NCBI GenBank assembly: GCA_024516155.1
Contig: JAJJXM010000043.1
Span: 1-64,000, forward strand
Direction of reading: 5' to 3'
Source of the DNA: Pyronema omphalodes
Lineage: Eukaryota; Ascomycota; Pezizomycetes; Pezizales; Pyronemataceae
DNA length: 64,000 nucleotides
Each line of letters starts with the position of its first letter. The first letter of the stretch is position 1. Below are positions 32,701 to 44,510 of the stretch, in pieces. Position numbers and translations under genes: made by a program. The notes under the pieces are model-generated. The model was given only the letters and a program-made list of their open reading frames with translations, was not told where the DNA came from and did no database searches.

Positions 32701-33483
32701 CAAACAGAGAGAATTAACGCGGTTACGGAGCAATATCTCCGCGCGTACGTCTGTTATTTACAAGACGATTGGAAGAAATTTTTACCACTGGCACAATTTG
32801 CTGCAAATAACCAAGTATCGGATACAACGTCGCTGTCTCCGTTCTACGCTATATATGGTCGACACCCCAAGTGCTCTTTCGAACTGGAAATCAGGACCGA
32901 CAATCCTGAGGAAGTGAAAGCGAACGAGGTAGCGGAAAAGATGTCACACATCCATGACGTCTTACGTTCGGAAATGAAATACGCCCAAGCCCGCCACATA
33001 GAAGCCGCCGACAATTCCCGACTCCCCGCGCCGGTCTTCAAACCAGGAGACCTGGTATGGCTGGACGCCCGCAACCTAAGAACCCGCCGCCCCTCAAAGA
33101 AACCAGAAAATAAACACCTAGGCCCCTTCACCGTGTTACGGCCTATTGGATCCCACGCCTATGAATTGGATATACCGGAGACCATGAAACACCACAGGAC
33201 CTTCCCCGTGTCCCTACTAAACCCAGCCCCTTCGGACCCCCTCCCTGGCCAGATTATTCCACCGCCCCTACCGGTAGTAGTAGACGGCGAAGAAGAATGG
33301 TTCGTGGATGAAATTCTGGATAGCCGTTGGTCAAGAGGAAACCTACAGTACCTCGTCAAGTGGACCGGCCATGACTCCCCAACCTGGGAACCGGAAACGA
33401 ACCTATCCGAAACTGAGGCCGCTGAGAGATTTCACCAGTTATACCCAGACAAACCTTCTCCTCTCGTAGGAACTCGAGCCTAA
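29755..33483 (+). pseudogene. gypsy-1 pol (PR, RT, RNase H, IN, chromodomain), one in-frame stop
   Basis: This polyprotein has a protease with DCGATGIAF (near 29,924; Cys replaces the usual Ser/Thr of the D-S/T-G triad). The RT follows (LCVDYRRLNE near 30,781, VMPFGLTNAP near 30,990, YLDDILVF near 31,082), then RNase H (ETDASDYVSAGVLS near 31,537). The integrase has an HHCC finger (about 32,205-32,335) and DDE residues (SVDFVTGLP near 32,413, VSDRGPQF near 32,594, TDGQTERIN near 32,693). The C-terminal chromodomain is WFVDEILDSR...YLVKWTGHDSPTWEPE (about 33,299-33,400). A TGA at 31465-31467 interrupts RNase H at a position that is usually Trp (FD-W-LK), i.e. TGG to TGA. Otherwise open to 33,483. 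Confidence 0.9.
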
Positions 33484-33495
33484 CGGGGGGGGTAC

Positions 33496-34024
33496 TGTCA
33501 CGGCACACGGCTGACGAGCCGTTGTGTTGCGTCATCATGTTGTCGTGGTCGTTGATTGACATCGTGCCGTTGTCTTGCCGTGTTGTGTTGCCGTTGTGTT
33601 GTTGTGTTGTTGTGTGTGCCGTGCCATGTTGACTGAGAGGATGATTGATGATGGATGACGTACCACGAGCTGGAGAGCTGTGGCGTCGCAGTTGAATCGA
33701 TGGAGAACGGAAGCTCATGTAGCGATGATTGTATGACGGCCCAGCAAGAGTGCTGGCCGCCCCTGTGTACATAAGGAGGCTTGCCTCCCCGTTGTCGAGA
33801 TTCTCCATCGAACGTCTTGTGTCTTCTCCTTGATCCTAATATAAGATTTCTTCTCCTAAGTCCTACGTCACTCTTGTCCTTGTCCCTGTCCCTGTTTAGT
33901 GTGCCGTCCGTCTGACGAGCACTTCGGTCCTTGTCCTGCCGTTCCCCGTCCCGGAACCTGCCTAGTCCCTCTTGCCGGTAGTGTTCAGTGTGTCCCTTGA
34001 ACGTCCGTTCTCGTGTCCCTGACA
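33496..34024 (+). repeat. gypsy-1 3' LTR
   Basis: 529 bp, same ends as the 5' LTR and two substitutions against it. The preceding TAACGGGGGGGGTAC contains the polypurine tract. Confidence 0.95.
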
Positions 34025-35573
34025 ACCTCCTCTTCTACCCGCAACACCGCCCGCCTCAGCAGAATCTCCAAATCCGAAATCCACCTCCTCCGACGCACTG
34101 TCAGGGACATGAAACGTGCTGCCATTGCTCGCCTCGACAAAAACCCCGACATGCGCAACCTCGACGATGTCCCCACCCTGCCAGACCCCATCCACATCAA
34201 CTCCGACACCGACCTTGACGACGAAGAGGAATACGAATCAACACTTCAGCCAAGCGACGAATTCCTCGCCACCATCACCACCATGATCTCGAAAACCACC
34301 AACGACGCTCTTGGCCCTATAGTACAATCCATCGACACCATCAACAGACGAATCGACAAAATCACCAAACCCAACCAACTTTCACCGCAACAACCCCAGC
34401 AACAACCCCACCCCGGACCAACAACCACTGCCACCCAAACTCCCGACGAACTCCAGCAGTTGAAGGAGCGCTGCCGAATGCTGGAAGCCACCCTCCGACA
34501 CCATAATATCCCCCTACCGACCACCACCACCACCCACGCCGTCAGAACCCACCAGCAACGAACAAACCAGCAGCACCCTGGACCAGCGGAAACGCAGCAA
34601 ACGACCTCCTCTCCTCCGACCACGCCCATCGACACACCCCGACTGCACGCCCAACCCCACGACCACCCCGACCGCGCCCCCAGTCCATCATCGTACCGTG
34701 CACCAACCCCTCTGAACTCAACGTGAGCACCAGGGTTAACGTAGGAATCGCCATCAACACCGCGTTGGCTAAATCCCGGGCTCCACCCCACATGGGGGTA
34801 ACTACGATAAGACAAACTTCGACCGGGAACCTTATGCTAACCATGTCGGACAACACAACTGAGGCAGAGCTGATGGAGAACTTAGTTACGATACAGACAG
34901 CCATACAGACAGTCCAGACCTCCCTATCCAAACCCCGCCTGAACGAGCGTTGGTACAAACTGGCCGTTCATGGCATCCCCACAAACCTATACCCCGACAC
35001 CCCTGAGGGCATGCGCCTCCTCCAGGAAGAGATCGAACGCAACAACAGCCCTGTCACCCTAATGCAACCTCCCCGCTACATGACCAGTCCGGAGAAACGT
35101 GCAGGTAAGAGCGCATCGAGTGTGGTGATCGCAGTGAAAACACCCGAAGAGCTGGCACTTCTGAAGCGCAGAAAGGTCATGGTACTCTTTGAACCCCGAA
35201 GAATCACCGAATTCCACTCCGCAAGAAAGACCGACCAGTGTCGGCGGTGCCTGCTCTTCGGCCACCACCACTCCAACTCCACAGGAGAACGAGGACCAGT
35301 ATGCGCCCTCTGCGGCCAGGACCACCCCACGGACGCCCACACATGCACTGAATGCCCCCAGAAAAAAGGTAAAAGCTGCGAACACACCCAATATCAGTGT
35401 AAGAACTGCGTAGACGAAGGCCTCGATGCGCACGACCACCCCGGATTCAGCAAACAATGCCCAACCCGAGTCCGCATCCTTCGCGAAGCCTGGGCAGCCT
35501 CACAGCAAACCGCCCCCGGCACCACAAACCCCAGCGACAAAGACACCGAGATGGTCGCCCATGTATAATTACA

Positions 35574-38500
35574 ATGCATAGGCAGAAACCGTCCGGATCA
35601 TCTCTCACAACATGAACCGCCAGCGAACGGCACTTGACGCGCTTTTGAACAGCGCCTGTGACTCAGCAGACATTATTCTGCTACAAGAAATAAATCTTAC
35701 TGACCCTACATACGCCATAACTCACCCCTCTTTCACGCTGGTATTACCAGAGCGGGGAGGAACGGACACCAACAGGACAGCAGCCTATGTGACTAAAACC
35801 AACCCATACCTCCGGGTATCCCAGCGCACTGACGTATGCGCCGACCCTGATCTGCAAGTCCTCGAGGTGGGCACAGACCTTATCCCCGCTTTCTTTTTGT
35901 GAAATATCTATAATGAACGACACCCTGATACCCATCTATACACCCTCCCCCGCGCCCTTACACCTCTCTCCCTCCCCCGCAGGTGCATAATCACCGGTGA
36001 TCTCAACGCTCACCATGCCCTGTGGAACTCCACAACACGTTCCCCAAAGCGAGCCTCCGAGCTCGTGGACCTAATAGAACAGCAGAACTGGGCCCTAATC
36101 TCAGTCCCGGACGTTCCTACCCACTTCTACAACCAAGGACGGAGCTCTTCCGTGCTCGACTTGACACTGTCGTCGTCCCACATGGCGGAAGAAGTCGTTA
36201 ACTGGGCGGTTGACGACGATATCGCAACGGGATCCGACCACGAAGTGCTCCGATTCGAAGTGAAAACAATACACCCGGACTCAGAAGCCACCCTCCCAAC
36301 ACAGCGACTAAACTGGAAGAAAACCGACTGGGACCTTTTTGCGACCACCCTCCACGCCTCCTGTGACGAAGCCACAGAGCTCTGGGCTCAATACCACGCC
36401 AACCCCACCCCAGAAAACCTCGACGAGTGGGCCAACACCCTCAGCGACAACATTGTACAAGCGGCCAAAACCTCCACCCCCGTCCTACAGGTGACCCCTC
36501 GATCAAAGAGATGGTGGACCCCGGAGGTAGCAGCCGCCCGAAAACAAATGACCCTGGCTCGCTGTCACTGGAAACGCACCAGAACCGACGACTACCACAC
36601 AGCGTACAAGCAACTACGAAACGCCTACCATCGCACAATACGACATGCGAAGGACGCAAAATGGAAGGAATACCTGGCTCAAGCGGAAGGACCAGATGTG
36701 TGGCAAGCGTTCAGGTACACAAACCCTCGTCGGGCCCAGCTAACCCCCAACCTCCGAGCGACAATAAACGGACAGGAAAGAGAATGTAGCTCGTTCAAAT
36801 CCAAAATCGAAGCCTTCCAGAAACTGTTCCCTCCACCACCTCCGCCCCCCCCCCCCCCCCCGTCCTCCCTCAAGCCCCGCCGAGAACTGCAATGGAACAC
36901 CTTCGCACTGACTGAAATCAAAACCGCCATCTTCACCTCCTCGCCGAAGAAGGCACCCGGGCCTGATGGAATTACGTTCGCCTGCCTCAGGCAAGTATAC
37001 CTAGCTATCCCCGATCAAATCAACACGCTCTACGCCACACTGGGCACGACAGGACACCACCCGCGCTGTTGGCGACAAGCCACAACGGTCATAATCCCAA
37101 AGCCCAATAAGCCCGACTACAGTAACCCGAAGGCATACAGACCGATCGCCCTCCCAAATTGCCTAGGTAAAGTCCTCGAGAAGCTGATGGCAACACGCTT
37201 GGGGGTCATGGCAGACACCCATGGCCTGTTGCACAGGGACCAAATCGGAGGACGCCCTCAGCGATCCGGGGTGGACGCAGTGATGGCATTAGTACCCGAC
37301 GCAGAGATGGGAAAAACTCACGGCATGATAACAACTGCGCACTTTCTAGACGTACGTGGGGTGTTTGACAATGTCTCTGCAAACAGATTGCAGCAAACCC
37401 TCCGCCAACTCGGCTGCCCGAAACCGGTGATCTCGTGGTGCAAGTCCTTCCTCGAGGACCGCACAATCGCCCTGGCTTTTAATGGACAAACCGACAAACA
37501 ACGCCCGGTCAAGACCGGAATCCCGCAAGGTTCCCCCGCATCCCCCATACTGTTCTTACTATACCTACGCCCGCTTTTCGACGAGCTGGAACAGGTACAC
37601 CCCTACGTGTGGACGCCTAGCTACATGGACGACGTAGCTATAGTCGTACAAGGCCAAACGCGCAAAGACAACGCACGCGCACTGGAAAAGGTCACAGCGA
37701 CAGCTTTCAGATGGGCCGACACGAACGCGGTAGCTTTCGACGACTCCAAGTCGGAACTACTCCACTTTCACTGGGCTCGCACCAATACAATCACCGAAGA
37801 AGAGAAGGTTAAGCTGCCAAACGGGACAGTGGTCACACCAGGTACGCAAGGAGGAGAGAAGGACGTGGTACGGTGGCTTGGCATGTAGTGAGACAGAAAA
37901 CTTACCTTTAGACAACATGTAAATAAGAGAGCAACTGCAGCACGAAGAACCCTTAACGCACTGTGTAGGCTCGCACGATACGAGACAGGTCTGACCCCTT
38001 CCGCGACAAGACTGATATACCAGGCGTGTGTCCAGTCCAAAGCGGACTTTGGCGCGGAGATATGGTGGAACAATCAGAGAGACCTAGCCAACATCCTTCA
38101 AACACAGCAAAACGCAGCACTCCGCCGGATCCTCAACGCATTCGCCTCCACACCCATCCTGGCCCCCCACAACAAAGCGGTGCTTCCCCCAGTAACAACC
38201 CGGCTTAACAACCGACAGCGGAAGTACGCCCTTCGAATCCTCACCCTCCCGACTTCACACCCAATCGTCGAGCGATGCCCCGTCTCCTTTCCCGCTCCCG
38301 GAGCCGACGAAGCCTCCATCAACACCGACAAAGAGTACGACCACCCATGGTATCTGGCCGTACGCCCCCTGACTCGCCTCGTCCACACCCTCCACACCCT
38401 CTCCCCATGGATCGCGCCCAACGCCGAGATTGAAGACACCTCGCAGGACGTACCCGGTAACGAGTTCGCCACCTCAATCACCACCGACATGCCCACCTCC

Positions 38501-39508
38501 CCGAACGACGACGTGGTTGATGAACACCTCCTCCTACTACACACCCTCCGCCGCCGCAACGACAGCATCCTACTCTACACGGATGGCTCCAAAATCAACG
38601 GCACAACGGGAGCAGGGTACACCATACCTCACGGTCTGCCCCGACCAGTAAGATCCATAGTCCCCATGGGCGACATGGCCGAAGTCTTCGATGCAGAGGT
38701 CACAGCCATCCTCGAAGGCCTTCGCACATGTCTGAAATACACCCTACAACACTCCCTATCCGACAGAACGATCCATGTCTTCACGGACAGCCAGGCTGTT
38801 GCTCACAGAACCTCCCACCTACGCCGCGGTCCAGGGCAAGACGTCGCTCGGAACATTCACGCAGTCGCTCGCAACCTCAGCGAATACGGCATCTCCATCA
38901 CCGTCCACTGGATCCCCGGCCACGCCAGCATCCCAGGTAACGACACCGCCGACGACTTGGCCCGTCAAGCCACAACGATACAACCTCGACGACTACCTCC
39001 CATCACCATAACATGGCTGCGACAACGCACTCGCGAACGCCACACAAACGAATGGCAGGAGTGGTACAACTCCTCTCCCAGGCCTAAGACGTACGCAGCC
39101 CAACACCGAAGGCGCATGGACACCGCCTACACCGATCATCCCCGCTGGCTATCCACAGCCATCCTCGGACTCTGGACAGGACACGGGTACTTTCTGAGCT
39201 GCCTCGCCCAACCTCCGTCCAACGCATACCCAGCACGCTCATGCAACTGCCCCATCCACCCTCCTCAGACACCTTGACACCTCCTCCTAAGCTGCCCTGA
39301 GTTCCAGGACTCTCGCACAACCCTCCGACAGGACCTTAAGATCACCCGCTACGCTCGACTCCACATGGAATCCATCCTCAACACCAAACCCGGCACGCAG
39401 GCTCTCTCTGACTTCATCTCCGTGACCAAGGTCGCTACCTCGGTCTGGGCCCATACCCGGTTAAAGAAAGCTCGCAGTAGGGAGCAGACCCCCTGTTTCG
39501 TTGACTAA
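35574..39508 (+). pseudogene. LINE B ORF2 (endonuclease, RT, RNase H), several stops
   Basis: Domain order is as in LINE A: endonuclease (LLQEINL, ITGDLNAHHALW near 35,992, GSDHEV near 36,231), RT (PGPDGITFACLR, LDVRGVFDNV near 37,348, GIPQGSPASP, YMDDVAIV near 37,623), RNase H (YTDGSKINGTTGAGY near 38,577, FTDSQAV, HWIPGHASIPGNDTADDL near 38,910) and the C-terminal Cys/His cluster. Lesions are a frame disagreement between the ATG at 35574 and the body (from about 35,582), a TGA at 35900, adjacent TAG/TGA at 37886-37891 and a TGA at 39275. The final stop is at 39,506-39,508. It is closer to the fragment at 1-478 than to LINE A. Confidence 0.9.
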
Positions 39509-40284
39509 GGTAACCACAGTGACAAACACCTCTCGTGCGCACAAGCCTCAGCTTGCTGCAATTTCCTTTTCATTTCAATTTTCTTTTCATTTTACGTTTG
39601 TTCATATTCAGGTTTTAATTCTCGTCTTGGTTTCTTCACGTTTCCTTTATGTTTTATTTCTTTATCGCGGTTGTTTGAGTACTTTGCATTTCCGGGGAGA
39701 ACAGGGTCTAAGAGAACGGGAAGAACGACGAAGGGAGGTGTAAGGGGACGACGTGAAGAGAGGGGAACGGCGGGGGGAACGGGGGAGAGGAAGCGGGATG
39801 GCAAGAAGGAGGGCAACGGAGGGAGCTGATATTCTTTATCTTTGTGTTTTCTTTGTACCCGAGGAGGATTTCTTTTGTTTCAAAGGGCGGAAGGGGTGGA
39901 GAGTAGACAAGGCGAGGGAGGGGAGCGGGGAAGGGGCAGCAGGGGCCGGCGGGAGCAATTATTTCATTTGTAGCGGAGGAAACAAAGGTGGGAAAAGAAA
40001 ACTAAAAATGGGGAGGGGAAAGGGAGGAGGAAAGGGAGGAACCCGGCGAGGTGGCCTCTGTGCAAGCAGGGCACTGGAACAAGAGTCGCGATACGGACAA
40101 CACACCCCAGCAGTAACAGTGGGGACAGACCCCACAACCACAACGATCAAGAGGAGGAGGATGGTAGAGGCGGAGACTGGGTTTTTGCTTTTATGTTTCT
40201 TTCTTCTTCTCTTTTGTATTTATCTGTCCCTTGTCATAACCTTAAGGTTGCAAACAAGTAATGAGAAAACAGACAAACAAACAA
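39509..40284 (+). other. LINE B 3' UTR and tail
   Basis: This is a T-rich then purine-rich region. From about 39,962 it matches element C copies 1 and 2 (GGAGGAAACAAAGG, ACCCGGCGAGGTGGCCTCTGTGC, GTGGGGACAGACCCCACAAC). It ends in the hairpin CATAACCTTAAGGTTGC (near 40,235) and a tail of ACAA/CAAA repeats. The palindrome-like AACCTTAAGGTT corresponds to AACCTTACGGTT of LINE A. Confidence 0.82.
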
Positions 40285-40423
40285 ACTTTACATCGTTAAA
40301 TGGCTTGGGTGGCCCAACAAGAAAGATCGGACGGCGGAACCCTTCGATAACTTTTCAGTAGGAGGTCAGGAAAAGCTAAGAGAAGTCCATCTCAAGCATC
40401 CTGACTCTCCGAGGGACTACTGA
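40285..40423 (+). pseudogene. gypsy-2 pol, C-terminal chromodomain remainder
   Basis: After LINE B the gypsy-2 reading resumes through the repeated target site as YIVKWLGWPNKKDRTAEPFD and continues to a TGA at 40421-40423. The KW and W spacing match a chromodomain whose first half (EEYHIDEI) lies at about 12,820. This proves that the two gypsy-2 parts belong together. Confidence 0.88.
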
Positions 40424-40605
40424 CTCAAAGGCTAGGCTTAATGTTTTTTCCCACGCGGTTTTCATTAAGTTGGGTTGGTAGTAGGATGTAGAGGCTGGAG
40501 GACTACATCTATAATTGATCACTTAATCACTGGGCTACGGCGAGGTGCGAGCACAGAATGATGAACTGTGAGCTTCGGGACGAAGCTTGAACAGGGGGGA
40601 GGTGG

Positions 40606-41880
40606 TGTCACACCCTATAATGTGTGAGAATAGAATAGGTATCATATATAACGCTATGGAGAATATGGCAAACTCGACAGGAGAATGAATAATTAAGTGA
40701 GTATCCCGGGCCGGAACCCCTAGAGGAGCTCCGGCTAGCCACGTCTCCTGATTCGTGACTTTCCGATAGAACCTCACGAGGATCCCGGCACGAGGCGTCG
40801 AAACCATTATTCACTGTCATTTTGGGAGGACTCAGGAGGGAGAAGGGGAAGGAGCACTTACCTCAAGGGTGTCGACTTACCGTTGAGACAACTACGAGCA
40901 ACGCCGATGGAGAACGAAGAAGACGACGAAAGGTCACCTCCTTAGACCTGAGGACTATTCTGCAATACACGGCTACGACAGGGGCTGCATAGGAACAGGA
41001 GATTCCAAGACGATGCAGATGCGGCGCAAGGGTGTCATCTGGTGTTACGAGTTGGGTGAACAGTTGGGCGAAGAGATAAGGCAGAGTCTGGTCAGCAAAC
41101 AGGAGTGGGATGCAGGACAAGGGTCAACAGTGCATCAGCATGAGACGACGTCCAGCCAACCTATTTGATGGAACTGATATGACGCGTCCTTGGGCCTAGA
41201 GCTGCCAACTTGGAACAAGACAGCGGTTGCATCCACACCAGGGTATGGCTGCGCGCAAGTGCGCGCAGCTGGGGCACATACGACATCACACAGGAATGTG
41301 ACAGAGTGATCCACTCCGGTAGGGCATCAGGATGCCTTGTGATGTCAGTGACCTCTACTTGCAAACGAGATTCTCTAGGGAGATCTATGATGGCGCGACT
41401 CATCCGATAAATGACTCATGCGTCATTATCACAAGAGTTCATGCATGATGCAGTCAGACGGAGTTGGCCTCCGGTGTGACTCATAACCCCAGCACCTCAT
41501 TGGAAGGTGTGGTAGTACGGTGAGCTATTTCAAGGATTAATCTGACCCAGGCAAGCATCATGCAAGTGAGTGATTAATTTAATTGCGCGCTTAGCATGAT
41601 GCAAGCCTCAGGAGATGCGTCTCAGCTTGGACCCATGTCTTATCTCCTAAGCTCAGTTTGGCAGTTGGTTCCCCAAGGAAGGCTGGGCGAACTTGTAGAC
41701 GAATGTCTATAAAAGACCCTATGTCTTCCCTCTGTCTCCTCCATCATCATCGATTGATCCTCTCCGCGACGATACCAAAGCTACACCAACGAATACCTCC
41801 GAAGAAGATCCTTAAGTTTATTCGGCCTGTGATCGATTGATTTACTTCCTAGCTTTATCTTTGGAATACCTCTATTAGTT
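40606..41880 (+). repeat. gypsy-2 3' LTR (right end not resolved)
   Basis: The LTR starts TGTCACACCC at 40606, directly after a polypurine tract AGGGGGGAGGTGG (40593-40605). A TATA-like TATAAAAGA at about 41,708 followed by a pyrimidine-rich start-site-like stretch suits an LTR promoter. The 3' end cannot be set because the 5' LTR is not in the window for comparison; the given end is a guess within roughly 41.3-41.95 kb. The stretch 40,424-40,592 is gypsy-2 3' non-coding sequence. Confidence 0.55.
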
Positions 41881-44510
41881 CTTGAGAACGAAGTGTTTGT
41901 CTACCCTAGGACGAAGCACTTGGAAGAACGATCGAAAAGCCTCGGCACAGTTAGGACTGTGCCCAGGTTCACAAGTCTTACCTCGTCCTGGCCGCCTCAC
42001 CCTGTGCTGCCCACCCCCTCCGTCCCCGTCTGCCTCGTCCCCGCCTCGTCCAGCATGCACCGAGTTCCCTGGAGCCCCATGGGCCCTGCTCCCCGCCATT
42101 ACAGTGCTGAGGTGCGAGGAGAGGGTGCTGTTAGATCACTATCCTGACCCACGTGCAGTCCCTGGTTGCAAGCTTTGGCTTGCACAGGTTGGTGTGCGAG
42201 GTGTGGAGATACCAAACACGTTTGCGGCGGCTGCGGGGGTGTGCGTGAACACTCTAGATGTCGTGCTCCCACCAAAACATGGAGGGGGGAGCGGGGGGGC
42301 TTCATGGGAGCCATGGGCCTCCAAGGTAAGACTTCATGAGAATTCTCTCCAACTTCCCAAATTGGATGATTGAGCGAAACACGTGGTATTATTTCCGTAT
42401 TGTTGTGGTGTGTGTTCTCCGGAAAACATCATAAGCCGTAGTAATAAAACCGCGGGTTTCGAGTGACTGGTGGGGACGCTAGTCGTGGTCGCCTATGGTC
42501 ACCCACGGTCTGTCCCATCCATGGTGCCTCCAGGACAGCCGGTCCTGGTCCCACTACAAGACAGGACCGCGAGTAATGATCCGGTCCAGTCCACAGTCAA
42601 GACGGGACTGCACGGACCCTGCCGAACTCTTGCCATAATCCGAGAAGAAATCTTACAACTTTGTCACAGTTGTTGCAAAGGCAGAAGGTGAATCGCATGT
42701 CGCCGTATGGTTCTGTCCCTATATCGCATTGGTATTGCCGGTATTTGATGGACGGATTCTTGTCATAATGCATTTTCAACTTTCCTCGATTGCTGATCTT
42801 TCACCTTGACTACTACATATTACCTTTTGTATTTTCTTCTTGATCAATCGCATCCCGTGAATCCGTCTGTTTTGTTCCTGCACCGTGCCTTTGACGACGG
42901 CGTGTTTCGAAGTGCGACTCAAGGCAGTGGCATCAAGGTGGAGCATGGAGTTTATTACAGCCTACATACATGCCTCGCTTGTTCGCTGGTAGATATATCT
43001 TCACTCATAATCACACATACACCCACAAACATCACCTCCAATTTCCTGCTGCTTACTCTTTTTCTCTGGTGACATTCGACACCTTCGTCTATCCCATCCA
43101 TACACAAGCCTATACCCCCGCTCTACCATCCGTGTCGCAAGGAAGTAATGAATAATCAACAACAGCAATAAAAATCCCATCCGCAAATTACTTTGCACTA
43201 CGCCGCTTCCGTCCCAAGTTCCCTAGCTTGTCATAATCTGCCACTTCTACATTACACTGTATGTCTTTCCGTGGAATATGTAGAGTTATATCGTTACCAC
43301 TTTCAATCAACTGTGTTCTCCACCTCCATCTCCACCTCCACCTTCACCTCCACTTGATCTTTCCTGTTTCGTTGAACATAATCGTTGGACAGTGGGCCTG
43401 GGTATGAATCCATCCCTGGTATACGTGATACACTGGATAATATCATTCAAAGCAATACTTACTCCGGTTATCACGATTGATTCTTTGAAATATTACCTAT
43501 CCACTTAACAAGCAAAAAGGAAAAAGGAAAATATAGAAAGGAAAAAACAAAGGTGAAAACAAAGAAGAGAGCAAAAGGAAAAGAAGAGAGCAAAAGGAAA
43601 AGAAGAGAGCAAAAGGAAAAGAAAACAAAATAAAACGGCCAATATACCGGTTCTGATAATAATATATATCAATTTCCATCCATTTCCATCCATCTCAAAC
43701 CCAGGTACCATTCAAAACTATTATCCCTACCCATACACCCATCCCATTCCATCCCATCCAATCCCATCCCATCCCCTCCGCATTCCCTCGCAATATCCTA
43801 AACTTCCCCAACCTTCACCTCATTCCGTATATTCCGTATATTCCAGCTCCAAACATCCCCGGCCCCCGGCAGAGTCTCTGGAATCTGCTCTTGAGATAAT
43901 AGGGTGTCTAGGACTCTCGGGCCTGTTACTCCTGCCCTGCTGCCCTGCTACCCTGCTGCTTTCTGGGGGTGCAGAGGTATGTTGGAGATGTGTTATATGT
44001 TGCTGAGTTATGGAATATATGGGGGTAGTTCAAGGGAATTGAGATGCTGGGTTTGTGCTGTTTTTTTGAGGAGGAGGAGAAGAAGGAGGGGGGGGAAGGA
44101 AGAGGGGGGGGGGGGGGGGGTTGGAGGGTATGCGTGGGGTATGGAATTGCGGGTTTTGGGGTATGTGGTGATTGGGGAAGGGGGATAGGGATTTAAGGGA
44201 GGTATTGATGTGGCGGGGTGATGGATTATGGAAGCTTCAGATACTGAAGGGATGATATCTGTATGATTCAATTGCTCGGATGTAGAGATGGAGAGATTTA
44301 TCTGGTTTTTGAGGGTACTTGTTTGATCAAACGATCAGTATGCGTGTCGCGATCATGCAGAATGAATTTGAAGCTGGATTTGTGGCTTTAATAGAAAATT
44401 CGTGATTGATAGCCAGACTACTTCTATCTCAAGTTGCAATTCCTCCACTCATCCCCCAAATCCCGCATCCCATTACTACCCCCCCCCCCCCCCCCGCCGC
44501 AAACCCACCC
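41881..44510. other. Intergenic, no supported gene
   Basis: It starts with GC-rich sequence (41,940-42,700) carrying a 163-codon ORF (41,882-42,373) of biased composition that I do not accept as a gene. There are CTCCAC-like repeats (43,318-43,355), a 19-bp tandem repeat (GAAGAGAGCAAAAGGAAAA, three units, about 43,564-43,621), a CCCATC-rich stretch (43,735-43,785), an 18-bp G run (44,107-44,124) and a C run (44,479-44,496). The GC-rich part could be older transposon debris; I recognise nothing in it. Confidence 0.6.

Larger units (their letters stand above)
27618..34024 (+). mobile_element. gypsy-1: young Ty3/gypsy chromovirus
   Basis: This complete 6,407-bp LTR retrotransposon is inserted in LINE B ORF1. 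The LTRs start TGTCA and end TGACA and are 529 bp each, with two differences (C27816/G33694 and T27887/G33765). The flanking target duplication is ACCTC at 27613-27617 and 34025-34029. Internal order is gag, protease, RT, RNase H, integrase and chromodomain, which makes it a chromovirus. A G run (33485-33492) just before the 3' LTR is the likely polypurine tract. I could not assign a tRNA primer site after the 5' LTR (TTACGTTCGATCG). Confidence 0.96.
27403..35568 (+). pseudogene. LINE B ORF1, split by gypsy-1 and frameshifted
   Basis: The ATG at 27403 starts MDANSPLPPTP. The reading breaks at gypsy-1 (target ACCTC, 27613-27617) and resumes in frame at 34,030 with TSSSTRNTARLSR. It has an acidic stretch, a Gln/Pro-rich linker, a coiled-coil-like segment (DELQQLKERCRMLEATL), then the conserved domain (LNERWYKLAVHGIP near 34,940) and Cys/His clusters. 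A frameshift lies between about 34,640 and 34,726: the first frame stops at 34,724, while the homologous sequence (IVPCTNPSELN) continues in another frame to 35,568. The first knuckle reads CRRCLLFGHHHSNS, with Ser in place of the final Cys. Function as in LINE A ORF1. Confidence 0.87.
12882..40284 (+). mobile_element. LINE B, near full length, split by three nested elements
   Basis: The 5' UTR is at 12,882-13,063 and 27,133-27,402, ORF1 at 27,403-27,617 and 34,030-35,568, ORF2 at about 35,574-39,508, the 3' UTR at 39,509-40,260 and a CAAA-rich tail at about 40,266-40,284. Subtracting the outer LINE A with its duplicated target (14,069 bp) and gypsy-1 with its duplicated target (6,412 bp) leaves about 6,922 bp, the length expected for a complete Tad1/I-type element. 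It is dead: ORF1 has a frameshift and ORF2 several stops. Confidence 0.92.

Noticed and set aside
41882..42373. 163-codon ORF after the gypsy-2 LTR
   Set aside because: Biased composition (Pro, Ala, Gly), overlaps other ORFs on both strands, no recognisable domain.
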